Shown: positions 1-6,579 of the stretch, piece after piece
How positions within the stretch are numbered: position 1 is the first letter of the stretch
Layout: each line of letters starts with the position of its first letter
Assembly: GCA_025055465.1 (NCBI GenBank)
Contig: JANWXA010000003.1
Span: 2,214 to 23,106 of the forward strand
DNA: 20,893 bases
Direction: 5' to 3'
Source: Candidatus Kapaibacterium sp.
Lineage (GTDB): Bacteria; Bacteroidota; Ignavibacteria; Kapaibacteriales; HRBIN21
Position numbers and translations under genes: made by a program
The notes under the pieces: generated by a model
Told to the model about the DNA's origin: nothing
The model's database searches: none
The model's input: only the letters and a program-made list of their open reading frames with translations

Positions 1-107
1 CACACACGATAGAGCTGCCTATGGGCCTGCTTTCCAATGGACACTTCGTCTTGCGGGCGGCGTTAGGCCCGGAAATACGCCTACTGCCAGTTGTGATCTC
101 CCGCTGA
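1..107 (+). CDS. C-terminal end of a probable secreted protein with a T9SS-type sorting tail (partial)
   Basis: An open frame enters from the left edge (first full codon at position 3) and stops at TGA 105-107, followed at once by a second in-frame stop TAG. The 34 visible residues include ELPMGLLSNGHFVLRAALG and end in LLPVVISR. This resembles the last strands of a type A sorting domain of the type IX secretion system, where a leucine-rich 'LP.GLY.VR' strand is followed by a hydrophobic strand ending in a basic residue. The same kind of tail ends the next gene. An intrinsic terminator lies 26 bases after the stop, as expected for a real gene end. Too little is visible to name the protein, and the sorting-domain reading is inference from pattern only. 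Confidence 0.5.
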   Translation, partial: HTIELPMGLLSNGHFVLRAALGPEIRLLPVVISR

Positions 108-133
108 TAGACTATTTTCCTATACGCGCTGCT

Positions 134-172
134 GGGTGGCACCCCGATATGAGGGTGCCATCCGTATTTTTT
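134..172 (+). terminator. Strong rho-independent terminator
   Basis: The left arm GGGTGGCACCC (134-144) pairs with the right arm GGGTGCCATCC (153-163) across an 8-base loop. This gives an 11-bp stem with a single G-T wobble. After three bases (GTA) it is followed by six T residues (167-172). It should end transcription of the gene stopping at 107. Its position also argues against starting the next gene at the upstream in-frame ATG (136), which would lie inside the stem. Confidence 0.85.
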
Positions 173-189
173 GGACGGCTTCGAAAGCA

Positions 190-906
190 ATGCACTGGTG
201 CGTGGCAGTATTTGGGGTGACAACCCTCGTTCACACTTTTTGTAGCTCGCAGCAGCGTGTGGAACTCCCCTTCACTGTGGGGAACGAGCTGGGGGAGACG
301 GTGAGGTTGAGCGTGGGCGTGGATGCACGCGCAACGAACCGGATAGACACAGCCCTGGGAGAACAGGAGCTCCCGCCATTTCACCCACCGCAGGATGTTT
401 TCCATGCTGTTCTGCGCTTTTATGATACTGTGGACGGGGAGTGGAAGTGGACATACCGGGATTTTCGACCGCTGTTAGAACGGGACACCTTTTCTGTGGA
501 ACATCGTCTTCTGGTTCAGCGTGGGAGGGGAGATACTGTGGTGCTTCGCTGGGCTTATCCTCTGCCCGAGCACGTGGAATCCGCTGTAGTTTCGGACCGA
601 GTGACGGGAACCCTTGTTCGGATACGGTTTGATGCTGCACAGCAAGCAATCATTACGAATGAGTTCTTAGAGGAGTTGGTGCTGACGGTGTGGTATCGCT
701 TTGTCCCCTCTTCCATCGTTGAAAGAGATGTGCCTCTGAGTGGGCTGTTTCAACTGGTTTGCCTCTACGACCTTATGGGACGCCTGTGCTGGCAGGGACG
801 GCGGCTCCCGCCTCGGGGACTCTCAGACTTGCCCAGAGGGATATACATTGGGATCGGTCGTAGACCCGAAGGGAGGATCCACCGGTTTCTGTGGTGGCAG
901 CCGTAG
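190..906 (+). CDS. Secreted protein with probable T9SS C-terminal sorting domain
   Basis: This encodes 238 residues. I chose ATG 190 because the ATG at 136 lies inside a terminator hairpin, and because 190 gives an N-terminus that looks like a short signal peptide: a hydrophobic run CVAVFGVTTLVHTFCSS at residues 4-20, then a polar mature start. The early mature part has the pattern 'GVDARATNRIDTALGEQELPP', which to my memory recurs in extracellular proteins of Chlorobi/Ignavibacteria-like bacteria. The C-terminus has the layout of a type A sorting domain: YDLMGRLCWQGR, then RGLSDLPRGIYIGIG, then a final strand ending RFLWWQP. Such proteins cross the outer membrane through the type IX system and lose this tail. 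The middle is beta-rich with no recognised catalytic motif, so the function is unknown. The preceding gene fragment ends in a similar tail. Confidence 0.7.
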   Translation: MHWCVAVFGVTTLVHTFCSSQQRVELPFTVGNELGETVRLSVGVDARATNRIDTALGEQELPPFHPPQDVFHAVLRFYDTVDGEWKWTYRDFRPLLERDTFSVEHRLLVQRGRGDTVVLRWAYPLPEHVESAVVSDRVTGTLVRIRFDAAQQAIITNEFLEELVLTVWYRFVPSSIVERDVPLSGLFQLVCLYDLMGRLCWQGRRLPPRGLSDLPRGIYIGIGRRPEGRIHRFLWWQP

Positions 907-928
907 GGGGTAAGCGCCTCAAAAGCCG

Positions 929-936
929 TAATTTTG
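929..936 (+). promoter_or_regulatory. Bacteroidota-type -7 promoter element (TAATTTTG)
   Basis: TAATTTTG exactly matches the TAnnTTTG -7 consensus of Bacteroidota primary-sigma promoters. It lies 33 bases before the ATG at 970, in the only gap between the secreted protein and the next gene. I see no clear TTG-type -33 element upstream, so the assignment rests on the -7 match and position. It would drive the unknown basic protein, rpsU and perhaps the glycosyltransferase. Confidence 0.55.
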
Positions 937-969
937 TACCCGTATAAGTGCAACTGTTGGGGTGAAGGT

Positions 970-1377
970 ATGACAACGACACGTCGCCGTCGTCGGCCTC
1001 GTAAGTATGCCATGCTCTATTGCCCAGTATTGATGCGATATACACGTCACGAATTCATTGGTGAACCAATAGATGCCCCGAACGGACGCCATCAGTGGGC
1101 GCGCTGTGTAGTGAGCCATCATGTGCAGTTGGTGAACCTGGACCTTTTGGAAGGGAATGGACGGAACGACGGAGCTGTGGTTCCGTTGACCCCGGAGGAT
1201 TCTAAACGATATGCGCCGCACGGCGAGTACCAGGTCGGAGATGTTATCTACCATCCGACGTGGGATGACTATGGTATTGTGCGAGGCAAAGAAGTGCTGT
1301 CAGACGGTTTGTATGCCATTGTGGTGCTCTTCAAAAAGAACAAAGAGAAACGGCTTATCGAACGGTTGCAACAGTAA
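970..1377 (+). CDS. Unrecognised basic protein with KOW/Tudor-like C-terminal barrel, upstream of rpsU
   Basis: This encodes 135 residues. ATG 970 is preferred over TTG 934 because GGGGTGAAGG stands directly before it and a promoter element covers the TTG region. The N-terminus is very basic (five arginines at residues 5-9), as in proteins that bind nucleic acid. Residues 18-51 carry two cysteines and several histidines (C18, H27, C46, H50, H51), but not in a spacing I recognise as a zinc finger. Residues about 87-132 (YQVGDVIYHPTWDDYGIVRG, then a strand with IVVLF and KRLIERL) have the 'VGD.V.HP..G.G.V......VF..G.KRL' pattern of small SH3/Tudor/KOW-like barrels such as the UvrD/PcrA C-terminus or CarD-like domains. 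It lies 10 bases before rpsU, so the two are probably co-transcribed. An RNA- or ribosome-linked role is inference only. Confidence 0.7.
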   Translation: MTTTRRRRRPRKYAMLYCPVLMRYTRHEFIGEPIDAPNGRHQWARCVVSHHVQLVNLDLLEGNGRNDGAVVPLTPEDSKRYAPHGEYQVGDVIYHPTWDDYGIVRGKEVLSDGLYAIVVLFKKNKEKRLIERLQQ

Positions 1378-1387
1378 GTGAGGAAGT

Positions 1388-1585
1388 ATGGCTGTAGGAA
1401 TTGTTGTTCAACCTAACGAGTCTATAGACCGGGCGCTCCGGCGTTTCAAAAAGAAGTATGAGCGCAGCAAGGTATTACGAGAATACCGACGTCATACAGT
1501 ATATCTCAAACCATCCGAAGAACGCCGCCTGGAGATGATACGCGCGCGGCGTCGGCAACGTCGCGCGGCCGCTGAGGAAGTGTAG
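1388..1585 (+). CDS. rpsU: 30S ribosomal protein bS21
   Basis: This encodes 65 residues, the normal length for bS21. The family core is plain: ESIDRALRRFKKKYERSKVL (residues 12-31), then REYRRHTVYLKPSEERR, then an arginine-rich tail. bS21 sits on the 30S platform near the 3' end of 16S rRNA. In several Bacteroidota it helps to hide the anti-Shine-Dalgarno sequence, and rpsU there is known to carry its own Shine-Dalgarno as a feedback device. Here GAGGA lies only 3 bases before the ATG, which is close for a strong site, so I do not claim that control. It follows the unknown basic gene after 10 bases and probably shares its promoter. Confidence 0.95.
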   Translation: MAVGIVVQPNESIDRALRRFKKKYERSKVLREYRRHTVYLKPSEERRLEMIRARRRQRRAAAEEV

Positions 1586-1628
1586 GAAGCACAGCATTCA
1601 GGCTTTTCCCGAGAGGTAAGGGGGGTGC

Positions 1629-2603
1629 ATGCTCCCAGTAGCGGTGGTCATTCTGGCGCGGGATAGTGCAGATACGATTGAGCGCGCTATTAACTCAGTG
1701 CAATCCGTTGCCAGTCAAATCGTGGTGCTGGACACTGGTTCTTGCGATGATACCCCAAGTCGGTGTGCGCAGTTAGGCGCCGAGGTTTATTTTGCTCCAT
1801 GGGAGGGAGATTTTGCTGCGGCCCGCAACCAGGCACTTCGCTATGTCCGTATGCCTTGGGTATTAGCCTTAGATAGTGACGAAGAGTTAGAAGCTGACAC
1901 ATTCCTTGCCCAGGCCTATCTACTGGAACAACCCCAGCTCGGTGGCGTGGAGGTGCAGATTCGTAGCGTTGCATCGGTGCAGAAACGGGAGCCATTGGTG
2001 CAGACCCACTGGTATCCCCGCATTTTCCGTCGTGCCGAGGGAGTCGCATACGTTGGACGGGTTCATGAACAGATCCGTCCAGCTATCGAAGCGCAGGGCT
2101 GGGACATTGTTCGGGCGCCGATCTTGATTTGGCATTATGGCTACACGCAGGAGCATATCCAAACGAAGGCACGCCGCAATATAGAACTTCTCCAGAAGGA
2201 AGCCGAGCAACGTCCGGAGGATATCTGGGTTTTGTACCACTTGGGAATGTCCTTCTTTAGCGCTGGGGAGACCGAGACCGCATTACAGCTTTTGCGTCAA
2301 TGCAGCGACCATCCGGAGTTACAGTCCGAACAACGTCTATGGGCACGGTTGCGGGCAGCGCAAGCAGCTTTGCGGTTAGATCGCTTAGCAGAAGTTGAGG
2401 AATTGCTGTGTGCTCCGTTTGCCGAACCAGTGCTGGAGGGAATGAGGCGCTATGTGTTAGCCGCTGCTCTTTTACAACAGCAGCGGTTTGCCGAGGCGCT
2501 TACCTTACTGGATTCCCCTGTGGTACGACACAGTCCCCTGCTGGAGGGAGAGCAGGTGGAGCATTATGTCCAAGTGCTGCGACGACTGGGGAAGAGTCAG
2601 TAG
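1629..2603 (+). CDS. Family 2 glycosyltransferase with C-terminal TPR-like repeats
   Basis: This encodes 324 residues. The GT-A fold begins with VAVVILARDSADTIERAINS (residues 4-23), then VVLDTGSCDDT (32-42), then the metal- and nucleotide-sugar-binding DxD motif in LALDSDEELE (82-84). WYPRIFRR and YVGRVHEQI are typical of the SunS-like/TPR group of GT2 enzymes. From about residue 190 the sequence becomes helical and repeat-like (LYHLGMSFFSAGETETALQL and similar units), consistent with TPRs for protein contacts. It should transfer a sugar from a nucleotide donor in the cytoplasm; acceptor and sugar cannot be read from sequence. The start has AAGGGGGG close by. The end overlaps the convergent DUF2851 gene by 7 bases with no terminator between them. 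Confidence 0.88.
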   Translation: MLPVAVVILARDSADTIERAINSVQSVASQIVVLDTGSCDDTPSRCAQLGAEVYFAPWEGDFAAARNQALRYVRMPWVLALDSDEELEADTFLAQAYLLEQPQLGGVEVQIRSVASVQKREPLVQTHWYPRIFRRAEGVAYVGRVHEQIRPAIEAQGWDIVRAPILIWHYGYTQEHIQTKARRNIELLQKEAEQRPEDIWVLYHLGMSFFSAGETETALQLLRQCSDHPELQSEQRLWARLRAAQAALRLDRLAEVEELLCAPFAEPVLEGMRRYVLAAALLQQQRFAEALTLLDSPVVRHSPLLEGEQVEHYVQVLRRLGKSQ

Positions 2604-3595
2604 CCCAACACTGCTTCGGCAGTACGATAAAACTCCAGCACATCGCCGAAGCGGTACGAGGCCAACAGCTCACGGCAAAGCAAGCCACTACCACGTTGGC
2701 GGAGGAATTCCAGCATACCTTGCTGCTGCCACATATAACGCTGGGGGAGCGTGGGAAAACGGCGCCGCAGGTGACCATAACGAGCCCGGGCTGGGGCAGA
2801 CCAATACCATGAGAGCAGCTCTATTCTCTGTTCCGTTCCCGCATGGGCGAGGAGATAGGGGACAACGCAGTTTAGAAGTACCTCCAGGCGGAGGTGGATC
2901 CCCTCACCGGCAACCCGCTGGCGGGCGATCTCCTGGAGCTGCAATGCCATGTTGGGGGTGATGCCGGCGTAAAAGCTGTGAAGGAGCTGGGCGATCGGAG
3001 AAGAGGAAACTGCTCGGAGGAACTCACCAAGACTACCAGGGGAGTGAACAGGTCGGCGCCGCTTCTGGAGATAGCGCTGAAGGAAGTCCGAAAGCAGGCG
3101 ATAGAAGCCTTCCGTGAATCCCCATTGCTGGGCGTAGGCTCGGGAGTCGGCGGTGTGCCGCAGCAGGCGGAAGAGAGCAAAATATTGAAGCTCATACAGC
3201 GATAAAGTGATCTCCGAGGGTAAGACTGATTCAGCATGCTTGAGGGCTTCTGCTATCTCTGGTTCTGGGACAACCAGAACTTCCGGCGTCCTCGGCGGAG
3301 GTGTAGTGACGGGGGTTGTCACAATGTGCAGAACGACGCGGCTGTAACGCGGATCTCGGGCATGTCCGTGTGCCTGCCACTCTTGTGCACTGCGGTGGAA
3401 CTCTCCATCCCCCACGTACAGCGTCCCATCTATAAGAAGGACCATATCCTGAAAGTCTGGGCCCTCATGCACATTGAGCTCTCCAGGGGCTAAAATCTGG
3501 AGGCGCTTTCCGCTAACCGTCTGCCACACACGGGCGGGATCAGAAAGAAGGTGCCAGACGGCTTCTTGCAGCTTACGTTCTGCGATATCGTGCAT
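2597..3595 (-). CDS. DUF2851 family protein
   Basis: This encodes 332 residues. The N-terminal part shows the DUF2851 pattern known from Bacteroidota and relatives: ERKLQEAVWHLL, then LQILAPGELNVHEGPDFQD (residues about 33-51), then DGEFHRSAQEWQAHGHARD and SRVVLHIVT. The conserved GPDF, E-x-H and H-x-H residues suggest a catalytic or metal-binding site, but the family has no established function. Family members I recall are often about 420 residues, so this copy may be short in its C-terminal half; I cannot verify that here. It is the last gene of the minus-strand operon. Its ATG overlaps the pyrF stop (TAATG), so it is probably translationally coupled to it. Its tail overlaps the convergent glycosyltransferase by 7 bases. 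Confidence 0.85.
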   Translation of the reverse strand: MHDIAERKLQEAVWHLLSDPARVWQTVSGKRLQILAPGELNVHEGPDFQDMVLLIDGTLYVGDGEFHRSAQEWQAHGHARDPRYSRVVLHIVTTPVTTPPPRTPEVLVVPEPEIAEALKHAESVLPSEITLSLYELQYFALFRLLRHTADSRAYAQQWGFTEGFYRLLSDFLQRYLQKRRRPVHSPGSLGEFLRAVSSSPIAQLLHSFYAGITPNMALQLQEIARQRVAGEGIHLRLEVLLNCVVPYLLAHAGTEQRIELLSWYWSAPARARYGHLRRRFPTLPQRYMWQQQGMLEFLRQRGSGLLCRELLASYRFGDVLEFYRTAEAVLGY

Positions 3596-4410
3596 TACAT
3601 CCCACCGAGGGGAAGACTGACAGAACGAGCAAATGCGGCAGCAGCATGCGCGGCTGCCTCGGCGAAATTGCTGTCGCTCGAGGCGTAAAGGATGGAGCGT
3701 CCTACATTGACCAGGAGTGGGGCCTCACCGTTTATTGCAAGAATGGTGGAAATATCGCCTCCTTGAGTGCCAACTCCCGGCACTAAGAGCCATGTATATG
3801 GAGCTAATGTGCGGACGGCGGCAAAATCTTCTGGAGCAGTTGCCCCGACAACGAATCCCAGCTCGGCTCGTCGCGGCCAATGTAGGGAGGAAGTAATGAC
3901 GTGGATGTACAACGGGAGGCCACCTTCGCAGCGGAGAGCGAGGAAGTCCTGAGCTCCGGCATTCGACGTGCGTGCCAGCACGAAGATAAGGCGGTCGGGG
4001 TACGATAGGAATGGGGCTACGGAGTCTGCTCCTAACAGGGGATTGACCGTCACAGCATCTACACCCAGGCGTTCGAAAACAGTACGGGCAGCCAACTCAG
4101 CCGTGTGAGGCACGTCTCCATACTTGCCATCCAAGATTACGGTAGACTCGGCCGGGAGAGTTGCGAGAGTGTCCTCCAGGAGCCGCCATCCGTCAAAGCC
4201 AAATTGTTCGTAGAAGACCAGATTCAGCTTATAGGCGCAGGCGAAGGGTGCCGTAGCGGCAGTAATTTCCCGCAGGAATCGTTTCCAAGGCTGTGGTTCT
4301 CCCCGACGTAATACGGCGGGGAGGAGGCGCTCATCTGGATCCAGGCCGATGCAGAGGCGGCTTTGTACCTGACGTTGGCGTTGAGCAAGCTTTTCTGTAG
4401 CAGAGGGCAT
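3595..4410 (-). CDS. pyrF: Orotidine 5'-phosphate decarboxylase, type 2 (PyrF)
   Basis: This encodes 271 residues, right for the longer type 2 form of OMP decarboxylase, which makes UMP in the last step of pyrimidine synthesis. Visible family blocks are LCIGLDPD (residues 19-26), AYKLNLVFYEQFGFDG (59-74), the catalytic D-x-K-x-x-D in DGKYGD (D94, K96, D99), VNPLLGADSVAPF, LARTSNAGAQDFL, VVGATAPED, and the phosphate-binding LVPGVGTQGGD. The catalytic block reads DGKYGDVPHTAE where many type 2 enzymes have DAKRGDIGNTA; the essential Asp-Lys-Asp is kept. The start codon directly abuts the stop of the M48 protease gene with no gap, so the two are read in one transcript. Confidence 0.95.
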   Translation of the reverse strand: MPSATEKLAQRQRQVQSRLCIGLDPDERLLPAVLRRGEPQPWKRFLREITAATAPFACAYKLNLVFYEQFGFDGWRLLEDTLATLPAESTVILDGKYGDVPHTAELAARTVFERLGVDAVTVNPLLGADSVAPFLSYPDRLIFVLARTSNAGAQDFLALRCEGGLPLYIHVITSSLHWPRRAELGFVVGATAPEDFAAVRTLAPYTWLLVPGVGTQGGDISTILAINGEAPLLVNVGRSILYASSDSNFAEAAAHAAAAFARSVSLPLGGM

Positions 4411-5202
4411 CTATGGGAGTAGGCGAAGGAAGTCCTGATATGGCCGGGCTCGCAAATTCTGCTCTGTGGGAGGTGGCAATTGCGCGGTCTGGACGCGTTT
4501 CTGCATCGCCTCTACTCGGTCTTCGGGTAAGGGATGGGTGGACAGAAGCCGTTCTAGAGCAGCAAGGCGAACCTGGCGTTGCTGTGCGAGTTTTTCAAAG
4601 AAGAAGGTTAGAGCACCAGGGTACCAAGGAGTGGTGCGCAGGTAGCGAAAGGATAGATCGTCTGCCTCGGCTTCGTCGCTGCGGCTGTTTGCCAATAGTG
4701 CCAGCCCTGCGAAGAGATTTGCTGCTAACTCCGTAGCACGATCTGGGCGATTGCCCAAAACAATATCCATCAAGAGCTGTACCCCGAGGGCTTTTGTCAT
4801 GCGCTCAGTAGCATGGCGTTGCTCTGCGTGGGCAATTTCGTGTGCCAGAACAGCGGCAAGGGTGGCTTCGTTTTCTACGAACCTCAGGAGTCCAGTGTAC
4901 ACATAGATGTAGCCCCCCGGAGTGCAGAAGGCATTGATGGTCTGGTCATCATGAAGGAGGGTAACGCGGTAGGCGAATTTGCCCCGGTATTGGACCTCGG
5001 GCGAAGCCAGGATGCGATCTACTATACCTTGCACATACTGCCGTGCGTTTTCGTTATGCAGGATTGGATATTCATGGGGGTTGGCTCGGATCTCCCGATC
5101 CAGCTCGGCTCCCAGCCGCGCATCCTCGCTGGGAGGGAAGACGTTGATGTCAACGCAGCCAGAAAGGCTTAGCGTAAGCACTATGGCAAGGGGGGCAAGC
5201 AT
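4411..5202 (-). CDS. M48 family metalloprotease, lipoprotein
   Basis: This encodes 263 residues from ATG 5202. I prefer this start to an upstream one at 5229 because GGAGG lies 7 bases before it and because it opens straight into a lipoprotein signal peptide, MLAPLAIVLTLSLSGC, with lipobox LSGC and lipidated C16. The zinc site is intact: HEIAH (H121, E122, H125) and the third ligand in SRSDEAEAD (E177, with D181). The arrangement matches BepA/LoiP-like periplasmic M48 proteases, which degrade or refold misassembled outer-membrane proteins. The N-terminal DARLGAELDREI and NAFCTPGGYIYVYTGLL are also typical. The start overlaps the end of truA by 22 bases, so translation is probably coupled. The outer-membrane quality-control role is inferred from the family. 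Confidence 0.93.
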   Translation of the reverse strand: MLAPLAIVLTLSLSGCVDINVFPPSEDARLGAELDREIRANPHEYPILHNENARQYVQGIVDRILASPEVQYRGKFAYRVTLLHDDQTINAFCTPGGYIYVYTGLLRFVENEATLAAVLAHEIAHAEQRHATERMTKALGVQLLMDIVLGNRPDRATELAANLFAGLALLANSRSDEAEADDLSFRYLRTTPWYPGALTFFFEKLAQQRQVRLAALERLLSTHPLPEDRVEAMQKRVQTAQLPPPTEQNLRARPYQDFLRLLP

Positions 5203-5984
5203 GCCGTGTCCTCCGGTTTCCACGGACATACGTCGAGGTGTTCGGGATAGAAAACCCGTTCCAATACCAGTCCGTTCGGGGGTACCAATGGGCTGGCATA
5301 GCGGCGGTTGCGGGCAGCCAAAGCGTATTGGAGGTCCTCGATAGTCCGCCGACGCCGGGCCGCCTGGAGCATGGCTCCGACAAGGGCTCGTACCATTCCG
5401 TAGACGAAGCGGTCGGCACGAATGTTGAAACGCCAGCGGTACGGGCAGAGCCGTTCCCAGTAGGCCTCCAAAACAGTGCAGATGTAATGGCGCGTCTCAG
5501 GGTGATGCTTTGAGAAGGTTGTGAAATCATGGGTACCAACGAAGATGGAAGCTGCGTCGGAGAGCAGCTCCGGATCAAATGGGTAGGGGACATACCAACA
5601 GAAGTGCCGGGAGAACACGGAAGGGGAACAGGTAAGTGTATAGGAATATTGCCGAGCACAGGCGTCATAGCGGGCGTGAATAGGTTGGTGGGTGAGCTGG
5701 GCTCGTCGAACACGAATATCCTCGGGTAGGAGGCTGTTCAGTGCGTGTGGAATACGCTCTTCCGGGATATTCCAGGTATCGGGCAAACGAATATGGACGA
5801 CTTGGCCTCGTGCGTGGACGCCGGCGTCGGTGCGACTGGCTGCTACGGCATGGAGGCGGACCCCTGCAAGGTGCAGGAAAACGTCTTCCAAGACGGCCTG
5901 CACGGTTAGAGCATTTGGCTGCCGTTGCCAACCAGCATAACGAGTGCCATCGTACTCAAGGAGCAAGAGGAGTGTGCGTGACAT
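5181..5984 (-). CDS. truA: tRNA pseudouridine(38-40) synthase TruA
   Basis: This encodes 267 residues, the usual TruA length. It opens with LLLEYDGTRYAGWQRQPNA and carries the catalytic aspartate in ASRTDAGVHARGQVVH (D53). Other TruA blocks are LNSLLPEDIRV, FDPELLSDAASIFVGTHDFT and YGMVRALVGAMLQA. The enzyme converts uridines 38, 39 and 40 in the anticodon stem-loop to pseudouridine. The start overlaps the end of the upstream lipoprotein gene by 29 bases and the end overlaps the M48 protease start by 22 bases, so it is embedded in a tightly coupled operon. The operon also contains the tRNA-modifying enzyme MtaB, which acts on position 37 of the same stem-loop. Confidence 0.96.
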   Translation of the reverse strand: MSRTLLLLLEYDGTRYAGWQRQPNALTVQAVLEDVFLHLAGVRLHAVAASRTDAGVHARGQVVHIRLPDTWNIPEERIPHALNSLLPEDIRVRRAQLTHQPIHARYDACARQYSYTLTCSPSVFSRHFCWYVPYPFDPELLSDAASIFVGTHDFTTFSKHHPETRHYICTVLEAYWERLCPYRWRFNIRADRFVYGMVRALVGAMLQAARRRRTIEDLQYALAARNRRYASPLVPPNGLVLERVFYPEHLDVCPWKPEDTACLPPLP

Positions 5985-6579
5985 ACCGTTCTAAGTCCTG
6001 CTGGACACGACGTCTCAGCTCGAGATAGATAGAATTGGCTTCTTGCTGTAATTCTTGCCAGAATTCCGATGGACGGTATCGCCACTCCCACGGCTCTGGT
6101 TGGGGATAGGACCGAAGCCAGAGAGCGGCGATTTCCTCGATGGCTCCAGTATAGCGCTCTACCGACCAGTAGCGATTGCGCACTGGAGTACTATGCCGTA
6201 GGTCCGATATTTCCTCGTCGTATATTGGGACGTGCCATACGGCGATGGAGTCGGAGAGCCTTTCCGGCCGAAGCGAGCTCCGAAGGAGTTCTTTCTGCGC
6301 AGGGCGGAGCGGTCCGGCAAAACGCCCAAGATACTCCTGCCAGGCTGCTACATACAGAGGCGCATAGCCCCCTACGGGCCGGAAGAGAAAAAATGGAATG
6401 TAGCGTAAATGAGCAAAAGTCGTAGAATCCCAGCATTCATACACGTGCACTCGGAGTGCATTCCCTACAGTGAAGGTATCATGCAATCGCAGAGGGACCG
6501 TTGCTGGTACTGTGGGCACAGTACAGCTATAGTTGAACAGGGCTACACAGAGACAGCCAACGGCAGTGAATGTTCGCAT
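5956..6579 (-). CDS. Hypothetical lipoprotein between mtaB and truA
   Basis: This encodes 207 residues that I do not recognise. The N-terminus, MRTFTAVGCLCVALFNYSC, is a short basic-hydrophobic signal. It ends at C19 in a lipobox-like setting (NYSC), which departs from the usual L-[AS]-[GA]-C, so lipidation is likely but not certain. The mature part is rich in aromatics, with many Trp and Tyr (WQEYLGRF, YRPSEFWQEL), and the last third looks helical and charged (EANSIYLELRRRVQQDLERY). No catalytic motif is evident. It overlaps the end of mtaB by 37 bases and the start of truA by 29 bases. Those overlaps and its length support a real gene even though I see no good Shine-Dalgarno sequence. A role cannot be inferred from two tRNA-modifying neighbours, because the protein is exported. 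Confidence 0.75.
   Translation of the reverse strand: MRTFTAVGCLCVALFNYSCTVPTVPATVPLRLHDTFTVGNALRVHVYECWDSTTFAHLRYIPFFLFRPVGGYAPLYVAAWQEYLGRFAGPLRPAQKELLRSSLRPERLSDSIAVWHVPIYDEEISDLRHSTPVRNRYWSVERYTGAIEEIAALWLRSYPQPEPWEWRYRPSEFWQELQQEANSIYLELRRRVQQDLERYVTHTPLAP

Noticed and set aside
136..189. Start of the secreted protein at the upstream ATG 136
   Set aside because: That start lies in the stem of an intrinsic terminator and would place 18 charged or aromatic residues before the signal peptide.
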